NCBI RefSeq assembly: GCF_009183365.2
Contig: NZ_CP068230.1
Span: forward strand, 569,001 to 633,000
Direction: 5' to 3'
DNA length: 64,000 nucleotides
DNA from: Shewanella algae
GTDB lineage: Bacteria; Pseudomonadota; Gammaproteobacteria; Enterobacterales; Shewanellaceae
Position numbers and translations under genes: made by a program. Of the stretch, positions 16,138-25,064 are shown piece after piece. The notes under the pieces were generated by a model. It was not told where the DNA came from. It saw nothing but the letters and a program-made list of their open reading frames with translations, and did not search any database. How positions within the stretch are numbered: the stretch's first letter is position 1; the number at the start of each line of letters is the position of its first letter.

Positions 16138-16235
16138 GGAAGGTGCGGCAGAGTTTTCCCGAGATTCTGGCTTAATAGCGTTGGGAGGATTATCCGCAGC
16201 TTCATTGACCGAATTGTTTCAAAGAGGGAAGTGTC

Positions 16236-17690
16236 ATGTCCATGAGTTTGCAGTTTTGGGGCGCCACCCAAGAAGTCACAGGTTCCTGCCATCTGTTGCG
16301 GGTCAACGGCGAAAGCTTGCTGTTGGATTGTGGTCTTATTCAGGGAGGGCGGCAGGATGAACTGCGTAACCATGAAGCCTTTCCCTTTGCTCCTGAATCC
16401 CTGACTGCCGTGGTGTTGAGCCACGCTCATATTGACCATTCGGGGCGCTTGCCCTTGCTGGTGAAGCAGGGTTTTAGCGGCCCCATCTATACCCATAAGG
16501 CCACCATGGAGCTGTGCGCCATCATGCTCAAGGATGCCGCCATGCTGCAGCAGCGTGATGCCGAGCGGCAGAATCGCAAACGTGCCAAGCAAGATCTCGA
16601 GCCCATAGAGCCGCTGTTCACCGAAGAAGATGTCGAACTGGCACTGACCCGCTTTATTCCACTGGACTATGGCACCAAGCTGGATCCCATTCCCGGTGTA
16701 ACCCTGTGTTTGAGTGATGCCGGCCATATTCTGGGGTCGGCGCTACTGGAGCTGTGGATCAATGATGGCAACACCCAGAAAAAACTGGTGTTCAGTGGCG
16801 ATCTTGGCCGCGCCGGTATGCCGATTCTGAGAGACCCGACGCTGATCCAACAGGCCGATCTGGTGCTGATGGAAAGTACCTATGGCGACAGGTTGCACCG
16901 TAGTTGGGAGGCGACCCTGGAAGAACTCAAGGGGATCTTCGCTACAGCCATCAGTGAGAGCCGTGGCAATATCCTGATCCCTGCCTTTTCGGTTGGCCGG
17001 GCACAGGAGCTTTTGTATCTGTTTCACCTCTATGCCGGGGAGTGGGATCTGTCACGTTGGAAAATCTGCCTCGACAGCCCCATGGCCATAGAGGCCACCA
17101 AGGTGTATATCAATAACTATCCCTTGATGGACGAGGACTTCAAGCGTTTCGTGCATCAACACCCCGGGCAGCACCCGCTGCTTTCTGGGATAGAGTTTAT
17201 CCAAAGTACCGAAGAGTCGATGGAACTCAACGACGTACACCAGGGGCTTATCATTATTGCCGGCAGCGGCATGTGTAACGGCGGTCGTATCCGCTGTCAT
17301 CTGGAACACAACCTGTGGCGGCCCGAGTGTGACATTATCATCTGTGGTTTTCAGGCACTGGGAACCCCGGGGCGGCTGTTGGTCGATGGCGCCAGTGAGC
17401 TCACCATCAACGGTAATTCGGTGAACGTCGCCGCCAGAATTCACACAGTCGGTGGGCTGTCGGCCCATGCGGATCAGGCCGAACTGCTGCGCTGGTACCG
17501 TGAGTTTGAGGGGGCGCCGCCACTCATTCTGGTTCATGGTGAGCCGGATGCCCAGCGGCAACTCCTGAGTGTGCTGGAACATGCCGATGGCGTGCAGCCC
17601 AAGCCCAGACCCCAGGCCTCGGCCATAGCGACCGAAGGCGACAAGCTGGATCTCAGCCGTTTACCCGAACTGAGCTGGGTTGTGGGCTAA
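16236..17690 (+). CDS. Beta-CASP metallo-beta-lactamase-fold RNase-like protein
   Basis: A 484-residue protein. The metal-binding motif SHAHIDHSG (HxHxDH, about residues 67-72) lies in the N-terminal metallo-beta-lactamase domain, followed by DAGHILGSALLEL and GDLGRAGMPI; a beta-CASP insertion (PAFSVGRAQELL, CNGGRIRCHLE) and a final VHGEP complete the fold. This is the architecture of bacterial RNA-processing exonuclease/endonuclease proteins. The substrate is unknown here. Two ATGs lie close together (16236 and 16242); the first has GAGGGAAG upstream. It is a single gene after the MITE; the promoter is not identified. The name is by fold, not by a specific homologue. Confidence 0.85.
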   Translation: MSMSLQFWGATQEVTGSCHLLRVNGESLLLDCGLIQGGRQDELRNHEAFPFAPESLTAVVLSHAHIDHSGRLPLLVKQGFSGPIYTHKATMELCAIMLKDAAMLQQRDAERQNRKRAKQDLEPIEPLFTEEDVELALTRFIPLDYGTKLDPIPGVTLCLSDAGHILGSALLELWINDGNTQKKLVFSGDLGRAGMPILRDPTLIQQADLVLMESTYGDRLHRSWEATLEELKGIFATAISESRGNILIPAFSVGRAQELLYLFHLYAGEWDLSRWKICLDSPMAIEATKVYINNYPLMDEDFKRFVHQHPGQHPLLSGIEFIQSTEESMELNDVHQGLIIIAGSGMCNGGRIRCHLEHNLWRPECDIIICGFQALGTPGRLLVDGASELTINGNSVNVAARIHTVGGLSAHADQAELLRWYREFEGAPPLILVHGEPDAQRQLLSVLEHADGVQPKPRPQASAIATEGDKLDLSRLPELSWVVG

Positions 17691-17803
17691 ATTTTAGTGG
17701 GAAGTCATAAACTTAACTTTTCGGTTCATTCCCTATAGTAGGTCGAGCGCTATGACGTTGAATCAAAAGAGAATTAACCTTAAGTGAGACAAAGTAAAGC
17801 AAT

Positions 17804-18289
17804 ATGAGTAATACCCCGTACATTGATAATAAAAATCGTCTAGCTGATGTCATAGCCGCAATACAGGTTATGGGAACATATAAGTTTTACAAGTTGGAGT
17901 TTTCTGGTTGGGCTGATCGTATATCTGGCGATGAAAGTCAGGGAGAATATTGGAAAAGGATATTTGAGCAACATCCTGAATTTTTTCGTTTGGATCAAAC
18001 TAGAACTAAGGCATCTCTTGTTTGGCGCAGGAATTATCAAAAATTATATGATATTGATAAAGAAGAAAAAATATCAAGAGAAGAGTTTCGGGGGCTATGT
18101 TCTGAAAAGAAAGCACGCATTTCAAGGAACCCTTTGAGTAACTCTGATATATCAACATTGGTAACCACTGCCATTAACCTTCACTCAAGCGAAATTGCCC
18201 ATAAAAAGGAAACTCGTTGGTGGATAGCCGGAACCATGAGTCTACTAGGAGTTATTTTAGGGGTGCTCTTGAAGGCTATTATCGGTTAA
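17804..18289 (+). CDS. AT-rich orphan protein with C-terminal membrane anchor
   Basis: A 161-residue protein not recognised from a named family. The gene is clearly more AT-rich than its neighbours and its codon use differs, a sign of recent acquisition. The protein is highly charged and helical up to about residue 135, then ends in one hydrophobic segment (WWIAGTMSLLGVILGVLLKAIIG; about residues 139-161 including the Trp pair), which suggests a tail-anchored membrane protein. The segment DIDKEEKISREEFRGLC resembles an EF-hand-like loop but is degenerate, so no calcium binding is claimed. It is a single gene with its own downstream terminator (18324-18349). No function assigned. Confidence 0.7.
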   Translation: MSNTPYIDNKNRLADVIAAIQVMGTYKFYKLEFSGWADRISGDESQGEYWKRIFEQHPEFFRLDQTRTKASLVWRRNYQKLYDIDKEEKISREEFRGLCSEKKARISRNPLSNSDISTLVTTAINLHSSEIAHKKETRWWIAGTMSLLGVILGVLLKAIIG

Positions 18290-18323
18290 CTATTTTTATC
18301 TTTGCTATTAACAACAAGTAAAG

Positions 18324-18349
18324 ACGCCCCTTGATAAAGGAGCGTTTTT
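18324..18349 (+). terminator. Rho-independent terminator after the orphan gene
   Basis: ACGCCCCTT (18324-18332) pairs with AAGGAGCGT (18337-18345) with one mismatch, loop GATA, then a run of T. It is 35 nt past the stop of the AT-rich orphan gene. Confidence 0.75.
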
Positions 18350-18370
18350 ACTGTTGGCGCAAACTTGGCT

Positions 18371-18610
18371 TTAGCCCTGGTGCTGCCAGAGGATCTCCAG
18401 CTCATCGGCTTCGCCCATGGCCGTTTCCAACAGGTTGACGAGCTCGGCATCAGCACCGCTGGCCTTGAAGGTTTCTATTTGAGTGCGGTTCAGCCAGTAA
18501 TCCTGGTCGGCATCATGCTCTTCTACCAGGTTGTCGATCAGATACTGCAGCTGCTGCTCAGAGATATGGCCGATAAAAGCGCCGGTTTCTTTATTGCTGA
18601 GTTTGATCAT
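18371..18610 (-). CDS. Conserved small hypothetical protein, 79 aa
   Basis: Starts at ATG 18608-18610 with AAGGAG upstream. The 79-residue protein is acidic and soluble, with the sequence GHISEQQLQYLIDNLVEEHDADQDYWLNR and the ending MGEADELEILWQ that I associate with a conserved proteobacterial small protein, sometimes misannotated as an unrelated enzyme. No domain name is assigned. It lies just upstream of nothing in the same direction except the membrane protein gene at 18673-19074, which is 62 nt away and may be in the same transcript. Confidence 0.7.
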   Translation of the reverse strand: MIKLSNKETGAFIGHISEQQLQYLIDNLVEEHDADQDYWLNRTQIETFKASGADAELVNLLETAMGEADELEILWQHQG

Positions 18611-18672
18611 TCTCTCTCCTTGGGTTGATGTGGCCTCAGTGGCCGGAAATCACAGCTCGCACTATATCTTGT

Positions 18673-19074
18673 TCAGTAAGTGCGTTGAATCCCATGTTTT
18701 GTCATAAAGCTCTCCTCATAAACGACCCCGGCCAGGGTGGCGATAGCCAGGCCAAGTACCAGTGCCAGCAGTAGAGGCTTGCAAACCCCCATGGGCACCA
18801 GCCAGATCAGCAGCAGCGCCAATACGCAGATGCCACCGCTTATGGGGTTAAACAGCAGTTCCATGCTGATATCGAAGGCACCCAAGGATTCGGCGTCCTG
18901 ATAGCGTCGGAAATGGAGCAGGAAATAGAGGGCGGCGCAAAGCAAACTGACACTGGAAAATGCCAACAGCCCGCTGAGGCTGAAAGTTTCTTTGAAGTAT
19001 AAAGTGGCCTGGTAACCCGCCACAGTCAGTATTGCCAGCCAGATAACAAGCAATGGCGCCAGGATAAATCCCAT
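18673..19074 (-). CDS. Hypothetical inner-membrane protein, 133 aa
   Basis: Four hydrophobic segments (about residues 3-22, 34-52, 75-92 and 97-117) with short loops indicate a four-helix inner-membrane protein. The C-terminus is polar (SFMTKHGIQRTY). The ribosome site before ATG 19074 is weak. No family is recognised. It is upstream of the 79-aa gene in the same direction and may be transcribed with it. The sequence supports a real membrane protein but not a role. Confidence 0.6.
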   Translation of the reverse strand: MGFILAPLLVIWLAILTVAGYQATLYFKETFSLSGLLAFSSVSLLCAALYFLLHFRRYQDAESLGAFDISMELLFNPISGGICVLALLLIWLVPMGVCKPLLLALVLGLAIATLAGVVYEESFMTKHGIQRTY

Positions 19075-19311
19075 TACAGTCCCTTGATTAGACGTCCATG
19101 TTTACAGGTGACTGTAACCTAAAAGCATTTGCACAACAAATCGCCTGAGGGGATTTGTGGCTTGGTTCGCTTCTCGGCCAGGGTTTGTTTGTGCAGGCGG
19201 TTTCAAGAAGGCTATTTCAATCTCTAACGACTTGGTTACTTTTTGGTCTGCTTGCAGGATATACTCAGGCAAGTAATTGTTGTCGGAAGAAAACTTGTTT
19301 GGAGAATCCTT

Positions 19312-19884
19312 ATGCGTTTTATCAAGACACTGTTTATCCTGTTGGCACTGATAGTGGCTGTGCCGCTGATTGCCGCCCTGTTTGTCAAAAGCGACTACCA
19401 GGTGACCACCAATGTGGTGATAAACCGCCCGGTGGCTGAGGTCTATGACTATGTGAAATATCTGAAAAATCAAGATAACTTCAGCGTCTGGGCCAAGATG
19501 GATCCGGCGATGAAACGCAGCTATCGCGGCGTTGACGGCACTGTCGGTTTTGTCTCTGCCTGGAAGAGTGATAACCCGGAGGTGGGCCAAGGCGAGCAGG
19601 AGATAGTCGCCATGGAAACTAACAAGCGTATCGATTATGAGCTCAGGTTTCTGACTCCCTTCGAGGCCACTGAACCTGCCTACATGCTATTTGAACCCTA
19701 TGAAGGCAATAGAACCAACCTCAGTTGGAGCTTTAAGGGGCATCTGGATTACCCGACGAATCTGATGTTTCTGTTTGTTGACTTTGAAACCATGATCGCC
19801 ACGGATCTACTGCGCGGGCTCAGCAATCTCAAGCTGTTACTCGAATCTGAACCCACGCCGCAGGAACAGATTCAGAGCCCGTAA
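19312..19884 (+). CDS. SRPBCC (START-like) family protein with N-terminal anchor
   Basis: A 190-residue protein with an N-terminal hydrophobic segment (FIKTLFILLALIVAVPLIAAL, residues 3-23; 21 residues, one anchor or uncleaved signal) followed by a SRPBCC/polyketide cyclase-like domain (VVINRPVAEVYDYVKYL, VGFVSAWKSDNPEVGQGEQEIV). ATG 19312 is preceded by GGAGA. Such proteins bind hydrophobic ligands or are accessory to envelope stress; the ligand is unknown. Its end overlaps the end of the convergent permease gene by 13 nt. Single gene; no operon partner. Confidence 0.75.
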   Translation: MRFIKTLFILLALIVAVPLIAALFVKSDYQVTTNVVINRPVAEVYDYVKYLKNQDNFSVWAKMDPAMKRSYRGVDGTVGFVSAWKSDNPEVGQGEQEIVAMETNKRIDYELRFLTPFEATEPAYMLFEPYEGNRTNLSWSFKGHLDYPTNLMFLFVDFETMIATDLLRGLSNLKLLLESEPTPQEQIQSP

Positions 19885-20813
19885 ATCCAGGCCACCCATT
19901 GACGGTAAAGATTAAGCCCTATCAACAGGTTAATCGGAAAGGTGACCCCTAGCGAGGCCAGCATGGCCACGCCGATATTGGCCGATGGAATGGCCGCGCG
20001 GATCGCCGCCGGTGCTGCAATATAAGAGGCGCTGGCGCAGAGGCCGGCCAGTACCAGTGCCGAACCAGCGGGCAGCCCCAGGGCGTGACCTGTAATGATA
20101 CCCACCCAGGCGAGTACGAAAGGCGTGACGGCAGCGAATGCCAACAGGCGCCAGTGACTCAAGGGCAGCGGAGCACAAACCCTGGCGGTACACAATCCCA
20201 TCTCCAGCAGGAACAGCGCCAGCAAGGTCTTGAATCCCTGCATCAGCACAGGGCTCAAAGAGGCCAAGCCCTCAGAGCCGTAGCCCCATCCGATAAGCAC
20301 GCCGCCCCCCAGCAATATCACCCCACGGCTGGTGAGCGCTTCCAGCAGGATATTACCGCCGCGTCCCGGCTTATCCCGGTTCAGGCGTCGATAGAGCCAC
20401 AACATGACTATGATGGATGGCAGCTCCAGCAGTACCAGATAGAGAGTGGTTTCGGGTTTGAGTGGCCAGCCCAGCTGCTCTGTCATGGCGTAGACAACGG
20501 CAAAAGTCCCGGCACTGACCGAGCCGTAGTGGGCGGCAATACTGATGGCATCGCTCTGTGACAGGCGAACCACTTTTTTCAATATGGGATACAGGGCCAG
20601 CGGGATAGCCAGTCCCAGACCTATCACTAACCCCAGCTCGGCAAAGGACAGCTGATCTGTGTGGCCGTGCAGCGCCATGCCGCCCTTGAGGCCCAGGGTC
20701 AGCATTAACAGTATGGAAAGGGTTTCGTAGGTGGATTCGGGGACTCTGAGATCCGATTTGAGCAGACCGGCCAACAGGCCTAGACCGAAAAAGGCAATAA
20801 CAACATCAGGCAT
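19872..20813 (-). CDS. Putative sodium-dependent bicarbonate-type permease (SbtA-like)
   Basis: A 313-residue protein with eight to ten membrane segments of the SbtA/DUF897 family, with LGLGLLAGLLKSDLRVPE at the start (here FFGLGLLAGLLKSDLRVPE), GSVSAGTFAVVYA in the middle and CASASYIAAPAAIRAAIP near the end, all typical of the family. ATG 20813 has AAGGAGAA upstream. The family includes the cyanobacterial Na+/bicarbonate transporter, but in Proteobacteria the substrate is not established. It is divergent from a LysR regulator that may control it. The end overlaps the convergent SRPBCC gene. Confidence 0.8.
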   Translation of the reverse strand: MPDVVIAFFGLGLLAGLLKSDLRVPESTYETLSILLMLTLGLKGGMALHGHTDQLSFAELGLVIGLGLAIPLALYPILKKVVRLSQSDAISIAAHYGSVSAGTFAVVYAMTEQLGWPLKPETTLYLVLLELPSIIVMLWLYRRLNRDKPGRGGNILLEALTSRGVILLGGGVLIGWGYGSEGLASLSPVLMQGFKTLLALFLLEMGLCTARVCAPLPLSHWRLLAFAAVTPFVLAWVGIITGHALGLPAGSALVLAGLCASASYIAAPAAIRAAIPSANIGVAMLASLGVTFPINLLIGLNLYRQWVAWIYGL

Positions 20814-20891
20814 GGGGTTCTCCTTGTTAGACGGCTGGAGATTGTGCTCGCCCGGCGCTATATTGGAAAATAAATTATTCACTACATATAT

Positions 20892-20907
20892 ATAGATAAT
20901 TATCTAT
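20892..20907. promoter_or_regulatory. Palindrome between permease and LysR gene
   Basis: ATAGATAA / TTATCTAT is a perfect 16-bp palindrome whose last two bases are the first two of the LysR start codon (20906-20908). A -35-like TTGGAA (20863-20868) and -10-like TATATA (20887-20892) would give a very short leader. It may be the LysR binding site or the regulator's autoregulatory site. Confidence 0.5.
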
Positions 20908-21865
20908 GGATCTTCGCCATCTCAGCCTGCGCTTGTTGCAGGTGTATATTGAAGTGGTCCGGCGGCAGAATATTTCCGCCGCTGCCAGACACTTGTATCT
21001 GACTCAGCCGACCGTGTCGCTGCAATTGAAAAAACTGGCCGAGCTGGTGGGTGAGCCCTTGCTGGAAACCGGCCCGGGGGGACTGCGGCCGACTCAGGTG
21101 GGGCAGGAGCTTTACCGCGCCGCCGTCGACGTGATGACCCGTTTGGAAGACTTCAACGGCATGCTGGCCAAGGTGCGGGAAGGGGAGAGCGGCCACATCA
21201 ATATCGGCCTGGTGACCACGGCCAAGTACGTGGTGCCGCGGATCCTCGGCGCCTTCTATCGTCGTTTCCCCGGTGTCCGAGTCACACTGAACATAGGTAA
21301 CCGTGCCCATGTGCTGAATCGCTTTGAGCATCTGGAAGACGATCTCTACCTCTTCAGCCATCCTCCCAGGGGCGAAACTGTGCAATCGGCGCGGATCATC
21401 CGTAACCCACTGCAGCTGATTGCCCCCAGAGATCATTGGGCCGCCGGGCAGAGTGAACTCAAGTTTGAGCAGCTCAGTCGCGAGCGGTTTCTCATCCGTG
21501 AGCCGGGGTCGGCTACTCGGTTAATGTTTGAATCCTGGCTCAGCGGTCAGGGGATGGAACTGGGCGACTGTATGCAGATAGAGAGCAATGAGGCCATTCG
21601 TCTGGGGGTCGCCTCGGGGCTGGGGTTATCTGTTATCTCGGCTCATACCCTGGAGGAAGGGCGTGAGCGCCCGGCTATTCTGGATGTGAAAGGCTTCCCG
21701 CTGGAAAGCAATTGGTATCTGGTGAGCCGTAAAGACAGGCGTATGCCCTATGCGGCGCGGCAATTGGTGCACTTTATGGCAGAGCATCTGCAGCAGTGCA
21801 TAGAGGCCGAATGGGTGGCCGGTGACATAGCCAAGTTGCCGGTCAACCTGGGATTGGTCGATTGA
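20906..21865 (+). CDS. LysR-family regulator next to bicarbonate-type permease
   Basis: A 319-residue LysR protein. N-terminal helix-turn-helix is in the RLLQVYIEVVRRQNISAAARHLYLTQPTVSLQLKKL segment (the HTH helix is SAAARHLYLTQPTVSLQLKKL, 21 residues, cited only as position ~24-44). The C-terminal effector domain has VTTAKYVVPRILGAF, close to the CbbR/CmpR subfamily that controls inorganic carbon genes. That, and the divergent SbtA-like permease, suggest regulation by carbon or an anion. There is no good ribosome site, so the start at 20906 may be leaderless. Target genes are inferred. Confidence 0.85.
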   Translation: MDLRHLSLRLLQVYIEVVRRQNISAAARHLYLTQPTVSLQLKKLAELVGEPLLETGPGGLRPTQVGQELYRAAVDVMTRLEDFNGMLAKVREGESGHINIGLVTTAKYVVPRILGAFYRRFPGVRVTLNIGNRAHVLNRFEHLEDDLYLFSHPPRGETVQSARIIRNPLQLIAPRDHWAAGQSELKFEQLSRERFLIREPGSATRLMFESWLSGQGMELGDCMQIESNEAIRLGVASGLGLSVISAHTLEEGRERPAILDVKGFPLESNWYLVSRKDRRMPYAARQLVHFMAEHLQQCIEAEWVAGDIAKLPVNLGLVD

Positions 21866-22066
21866 GTCTTATCCTAATTAATCCAGCTCGCGTTCGTGCC
21901 CTTTCTCTTAAGGGGGCGTGGACGTTGAGTGCTTTCGCTTCCCGGCGGGAGGTTTAACAGTAGGTTTCCAATTGTTAATCTTTCGTTGTAATCTGGGTGT
22001 TCCTTATGCAGTTTTTGCCATCACAGATGGAAACTGCAGCGATAACAATAACTACACGAGGTTGGA

Positions 22067-23434
22067 ATGGAAACAATAATGGAGTGGGTTAGCCAGCTCA
22101 ACAGCCTGGTTTGGGGTGTGCCCATGCTGGTGATGATCCTGGGGGTAGGACTGTTTCTGTCCATAGGTTTGCGCTTTATGCAGCTTCTCAAGCTGGGGAG
22201 AGGCTTCCGTTTACTTTGGTCCGGGCGGATCCCGGATAAAGACACCAATATGAAAGGGGAGATCAGCCCCTTCAATGCGCTGATGACGTCCCTGTCGGCC
22301 ACCATAGGTACAGGGAATATCGCCGGGGTGGCGACGGCAATATTTCTTGGCGGCCCGGGGGCACTGTTCTGGATGTGGTGCACCGCGCTGGTGGGAATGG
22401 CCACCAAGTTCTCTGAAGCCGTGCTGGCGGTCAAGTATCGCGAGGTCGATGATAGTGGCAACCACATAGGCGGCCCCATGTACTACATCAAGAATGGTCT
22501 CGGCCAGAAATGGGCCTGGTTGGGAACGCTATTCGCCTTATTTGGTGGTTTTGCCGGTTTTGGTATCGGCAACACAGTGCAGGCTAACTCGGTGGCCGAT
22601 GCCTTGGACAGCAACTTTGGTGTTCCAGCCTGGGCAACTGGCTTGGCGATGATGATTTTGGTGGGGGCCGTCCTGATGGGCGGCATCAAGCGGATTGCCG
22701 ACGTTGCCGGTAAGTTGGTACCCCTGATGACTGTGTTTTATATCACCTCAGGTTTGGCTGTGATTGTGGTCTATTTCGATCAGATCCCGGCGGCGCTGGA
22801 GCTGGTATTCGAGAGCGCCTTCAACCCAGTGGCGGCCCAGGGCGGTTTCGCCGGTGCGGCAGTGTGGGCCGCCATACGTTTCGGGGTGGCCCGAGGGGTG
22901 TTTTCCAATGAGGCAGGTCTTGGTAGTGCGCCGATTGCTCATGCTGCAGCCCAGACCAATAACCCTGTGGCTCAAGGATTGGTGGCTATGTTGGGTACCT
23001 TTATCGATACCATAGTGGTCTGCTCCATCACAGGTTTGGCGATTATCGTTTCCGGTGCCTGGACCTCGGGGGAAACCGGCGCAGCCTTAACCTCCTACGC
23101 TTTCAGCCATGCCTTGCCCATAGGGCAGTACATAGTGGCTGTGGCACTGGCTATCTTCGCCTTTACCACCATTCTCGGCTGGAGCTTTTACAGTGAAAAA
23201 TGTGTGCAGTACCTATTTGGTACCAAGGCTATAGTGCCGTTTCGCCTGGTCTGGACTCTGATGGTGCCCGTGGGAGCCATGGCGTCTTTGGACTTTATCT
23301 GGCTGGTGGCCGATACCCTGAATGCCATGATGGCGATCCCCAACCTGATAGCCCTGGCGCTGCTCAGCCCAGTGGTCTTTGCTTTGACTCGGGAATACTT
23401 TATCAAGCAGCGCCAGGCCGAGTTGCAAAAATAG
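22067..23434 (+). CDS. Alanine/glycine:cation symporter (AGCS family)
   Basis: A 455-residue sodium:amino acid symporter with about 11 membrane segments. Family marks are LMTSLSATIGTGNIAGVATAIFLGGPGALFWMW (SATIGTGNIAGVA core), EAVLAVKYRE, GGPMYYIKNGLG, and NEAGLGSAPIAHAAA. It imports alanine or glycine with Na+ at the inner membrane. ATG 22067 follows GAGGTTGGA. A strong terminator follows at 23457-23489. The gene is transcribed alone, 200 nt after the LysR gene. Confidence 0.92.
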   Translation: METIMEWVSQLNSLVWGVPMLVMILGVGLFLSIGLRFMQLLKLGRGFRLLWSGRIPDKDTNMKGEISPFNALMTSLSATIGTGNIAGVATAIFLGGPGALFWMWCTALVGMATKFSEAVLAVKYREVDDSGNHIGGPMYYIKNGLGQKWAWLGTLFALFGGFAGFGIGNTVQANSVADALDSNFGVPAWATGLAMMILVGAVLMGGIKRIADVAGKLVPLMTVFYITSGLAVIVVYFDQIPAALELVFESAFNPVAAQGGFAGAAVWAAIRFGVARGVFSNEAGLGSAPIAHAAAQTNNPVAQGLVAMLGTFIDTIVVCSITGLAIIVSGAWTSGETGAALTSYAFSHALPIGQYIVAVALAIFAFTTILGWSFYSEKCVQYLFGTKAIVPFRLVWTLMVPVGAMASLDFIWLVADTLNAMMAIPNLIALALLSPVVFALTREYFIKQRQAELQK

Positions 23435-23456
23435 CGAGCCAATTGCTTTAGAACCA

Positions 23457-23489
23457 AAAACAGGGCAACTCGAGTTGCCCTGTTTTTTT
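23457..23489. terminator. Terminator between AGCS and QEGLA genes
   Basis: ACAGGGCAACT and AGTTGCCCTGT form a perfect stem followed by TTTTTTT on the plus strand; A-run on the other side allows use on both strands. It ends the + gene and the convergent - gene. Confidence 0.85.
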
Positions 23490-23490
23490 A

Positions 23491-24843
23491 TCAGTCGGCG
23501 TTGCTGTCAAACTCAGTGTCTTCCAATAACTCGAACATAGGTTCGGCATTGGGTAACTGTTTGAACAGGCGGCTGAAGTGTCTCTGCACCCCCTTGAGGT
23601 CTATCCCGGCCATCCCGGAGGCGAAACCAAACCAGGCGTAGAGGCCACTGAAGTTGTCAAACATGGGCGGCAGATACTTGGGGGCGGCAATAAGCCCTTC
23701 CCTGTGGGCCTGATAAAGCACGGGGATATCCTCAATGGCCAGCTTGCCGACAAACAGCATAGGGATGATCTCCGGGATCCCGGCTGTGATGGCGGAGCGG
23801 ATAAAGTTAATGTTCTCCACATAACCGCGCACATAGGAGATGTCCTTGGTGAAGTAGCTGCCACCCTGTACCATGCCGCCGCGAAACACCCGCTGAGTTA
23901 CCCGGTAACTGTCTCGTTTACTGAGATTCTGGCCGCAGAAATAGTTGAATACTTCAATAAAGTCGGCACCTTGCTCGGCCATATCGACCGCGGTGATCCT
24001 GTCGCTGATACGCCTGGCCCGCCCTGGGTTGGAGCTCAGGGTAATGGTTTCCATCAATACGGCCAGCCCTTCCTGGGCTGCTGCTACCCTGGGAGAACCG
24101 ACGCTGAGCCAGGTGGCCCAGGGTTGAGCCCGGCCATTGAGGGTGGTGCCCACATGCACCCAGCCCTCATGCACCTCGTAGACATCAAGATCCGATTGGC
24201 TGAACAGCGCCTTGCTGTTGAGCTTGACCGTGTCGCCGCCCACGGCGGCATCCGAGACTATGCCATCACTGAGACGCACCCGAATATCGTCACTGTGAAA
24301 GTAATCTTTCAGGCGGCGGCCGAGTATATCCACCGCCTCCGGCGCGGCGATTTCTTTGGGGTGATGGCGATTGCTGCGCAGCGCTGCTGGCAGCGAGAAG
24401 ATGTAACTCAAACGGTCGCCGAGCTGTCTGAGATTGTGTCTGTCACCATGGAGTTTATGGTTGGCGCTGCCGTAGAGGCGACGGCTGAATTCGCCGAAGT
24501 CGGCCTTGCCGCGGTGTTGCAGCATGTCGATAACCTGAAGATATTGCTCGATATTGGCTATCAATATCTTGCCCAGCTTGTCGTATCTTCCCAGGCGCTT
24601 GCGGGTCTGCAGGCGCAGTTCGGATAACTCTTGGCGGGTCTTGTCCGGGTCAAAAGGCAGCGGTAGACGCTGGTAAAACTCGGCGTCTATGGCGGGTAAT
24701 TGCTTGCCGTTATTCTCGAGAAAACGGGCTTCCATCTCTCTCGGCCACTTGATGGCATCGAGGATTTTTATCGGCGTCTGCAACCGGATCAGCTCGTCCG
24801 AGAGGCGCCGCAGATCCTCTTTATAGGCACTTGTGTCTGGCAT
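23491..24843 (-). CDS. Flavohemoglobin expression-modulating QEGLA-motif protein (DUF1704)
   Basis: A 450-residue protein of the DUF1704 family, named for the QEGLA motif, visible here as AAAQEGLAVLMET (about residue 264). It also has the VHEGWVHVGTT stretch (HExxH-like His/Glu) and a DSYRVTQRVFRGG segment. ATG 24843 has GAGGAG upstream. Family members have been linked to expression of flavohemoglobin; the biochemistry is unclear and the HE...H pattern invites a metalloprotease reading that is not proved. It is a single gene convergent with the AGCS symporter. Confidence 0.8.
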   Translation of the reverse strand: MPDTSAYKEDLRRLSDELIRLQTPIKILDAIKWPREMEARFLENNGKQLPAIDAEFYQRLPLPFDPDKTRQELSELRLQTRKRLGRYDKLGKILIANIEQYLQVIDMLQHRGKADFGEFSRRLYGSANHKLHGDRHNLRQLGDRLSYIFSLPAALRSNRHHPKEIAAPEAVDILGRRLKDYFHSDDIRVRLSDGIVSDAAVGGDTVKLNSKALFSQSDLDVYEVHEGWVHVGTTLNGRAQPWATWLSVGSPRVAAAQEGLAVLMETITLSSNPGRARRISDRITAVDMAEQGADFIEVFNYFCGQNLSKRDSYRVTQRVFRGGMVQGGSYFTKDISYVRGYVENINFIRSAITAGIPEIIPMLFVGKLAIEDIPVLYQAHREGLIAAPKYLPPMFDNFSGLYAWFGFASGMAGIDLKGVQRHFSRLFKQLPNAEPMFELLEDTEFDSNAD

Positions 24844-25064
24844 CAATAGTCTCCTCGGAAGACACAGGTTATTGGCGGCTATCATCTTGGATAACGCGCT
24901 GTCTGGCAATAGAATTTATCTTTGCCAGATCTTGGTGCAACCGCTTGGTTATTGAGCATAGTCGCCCCAGATGATTTAAGCTAATTAATTGATATTCATC
25001 ATGTTGCATTGTTGGCATTCAAGCTGCTTACCTGAGATAGATGGCCGGAATTTCAGGAGCAGTT

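Noticed and set aside
23578..24627. 349-codon plus-strand open frame inside the QEGLA gene
   Set aside because: The opposite frame has the QEGLA motif and a good ribosome site, so this one is a shadow.
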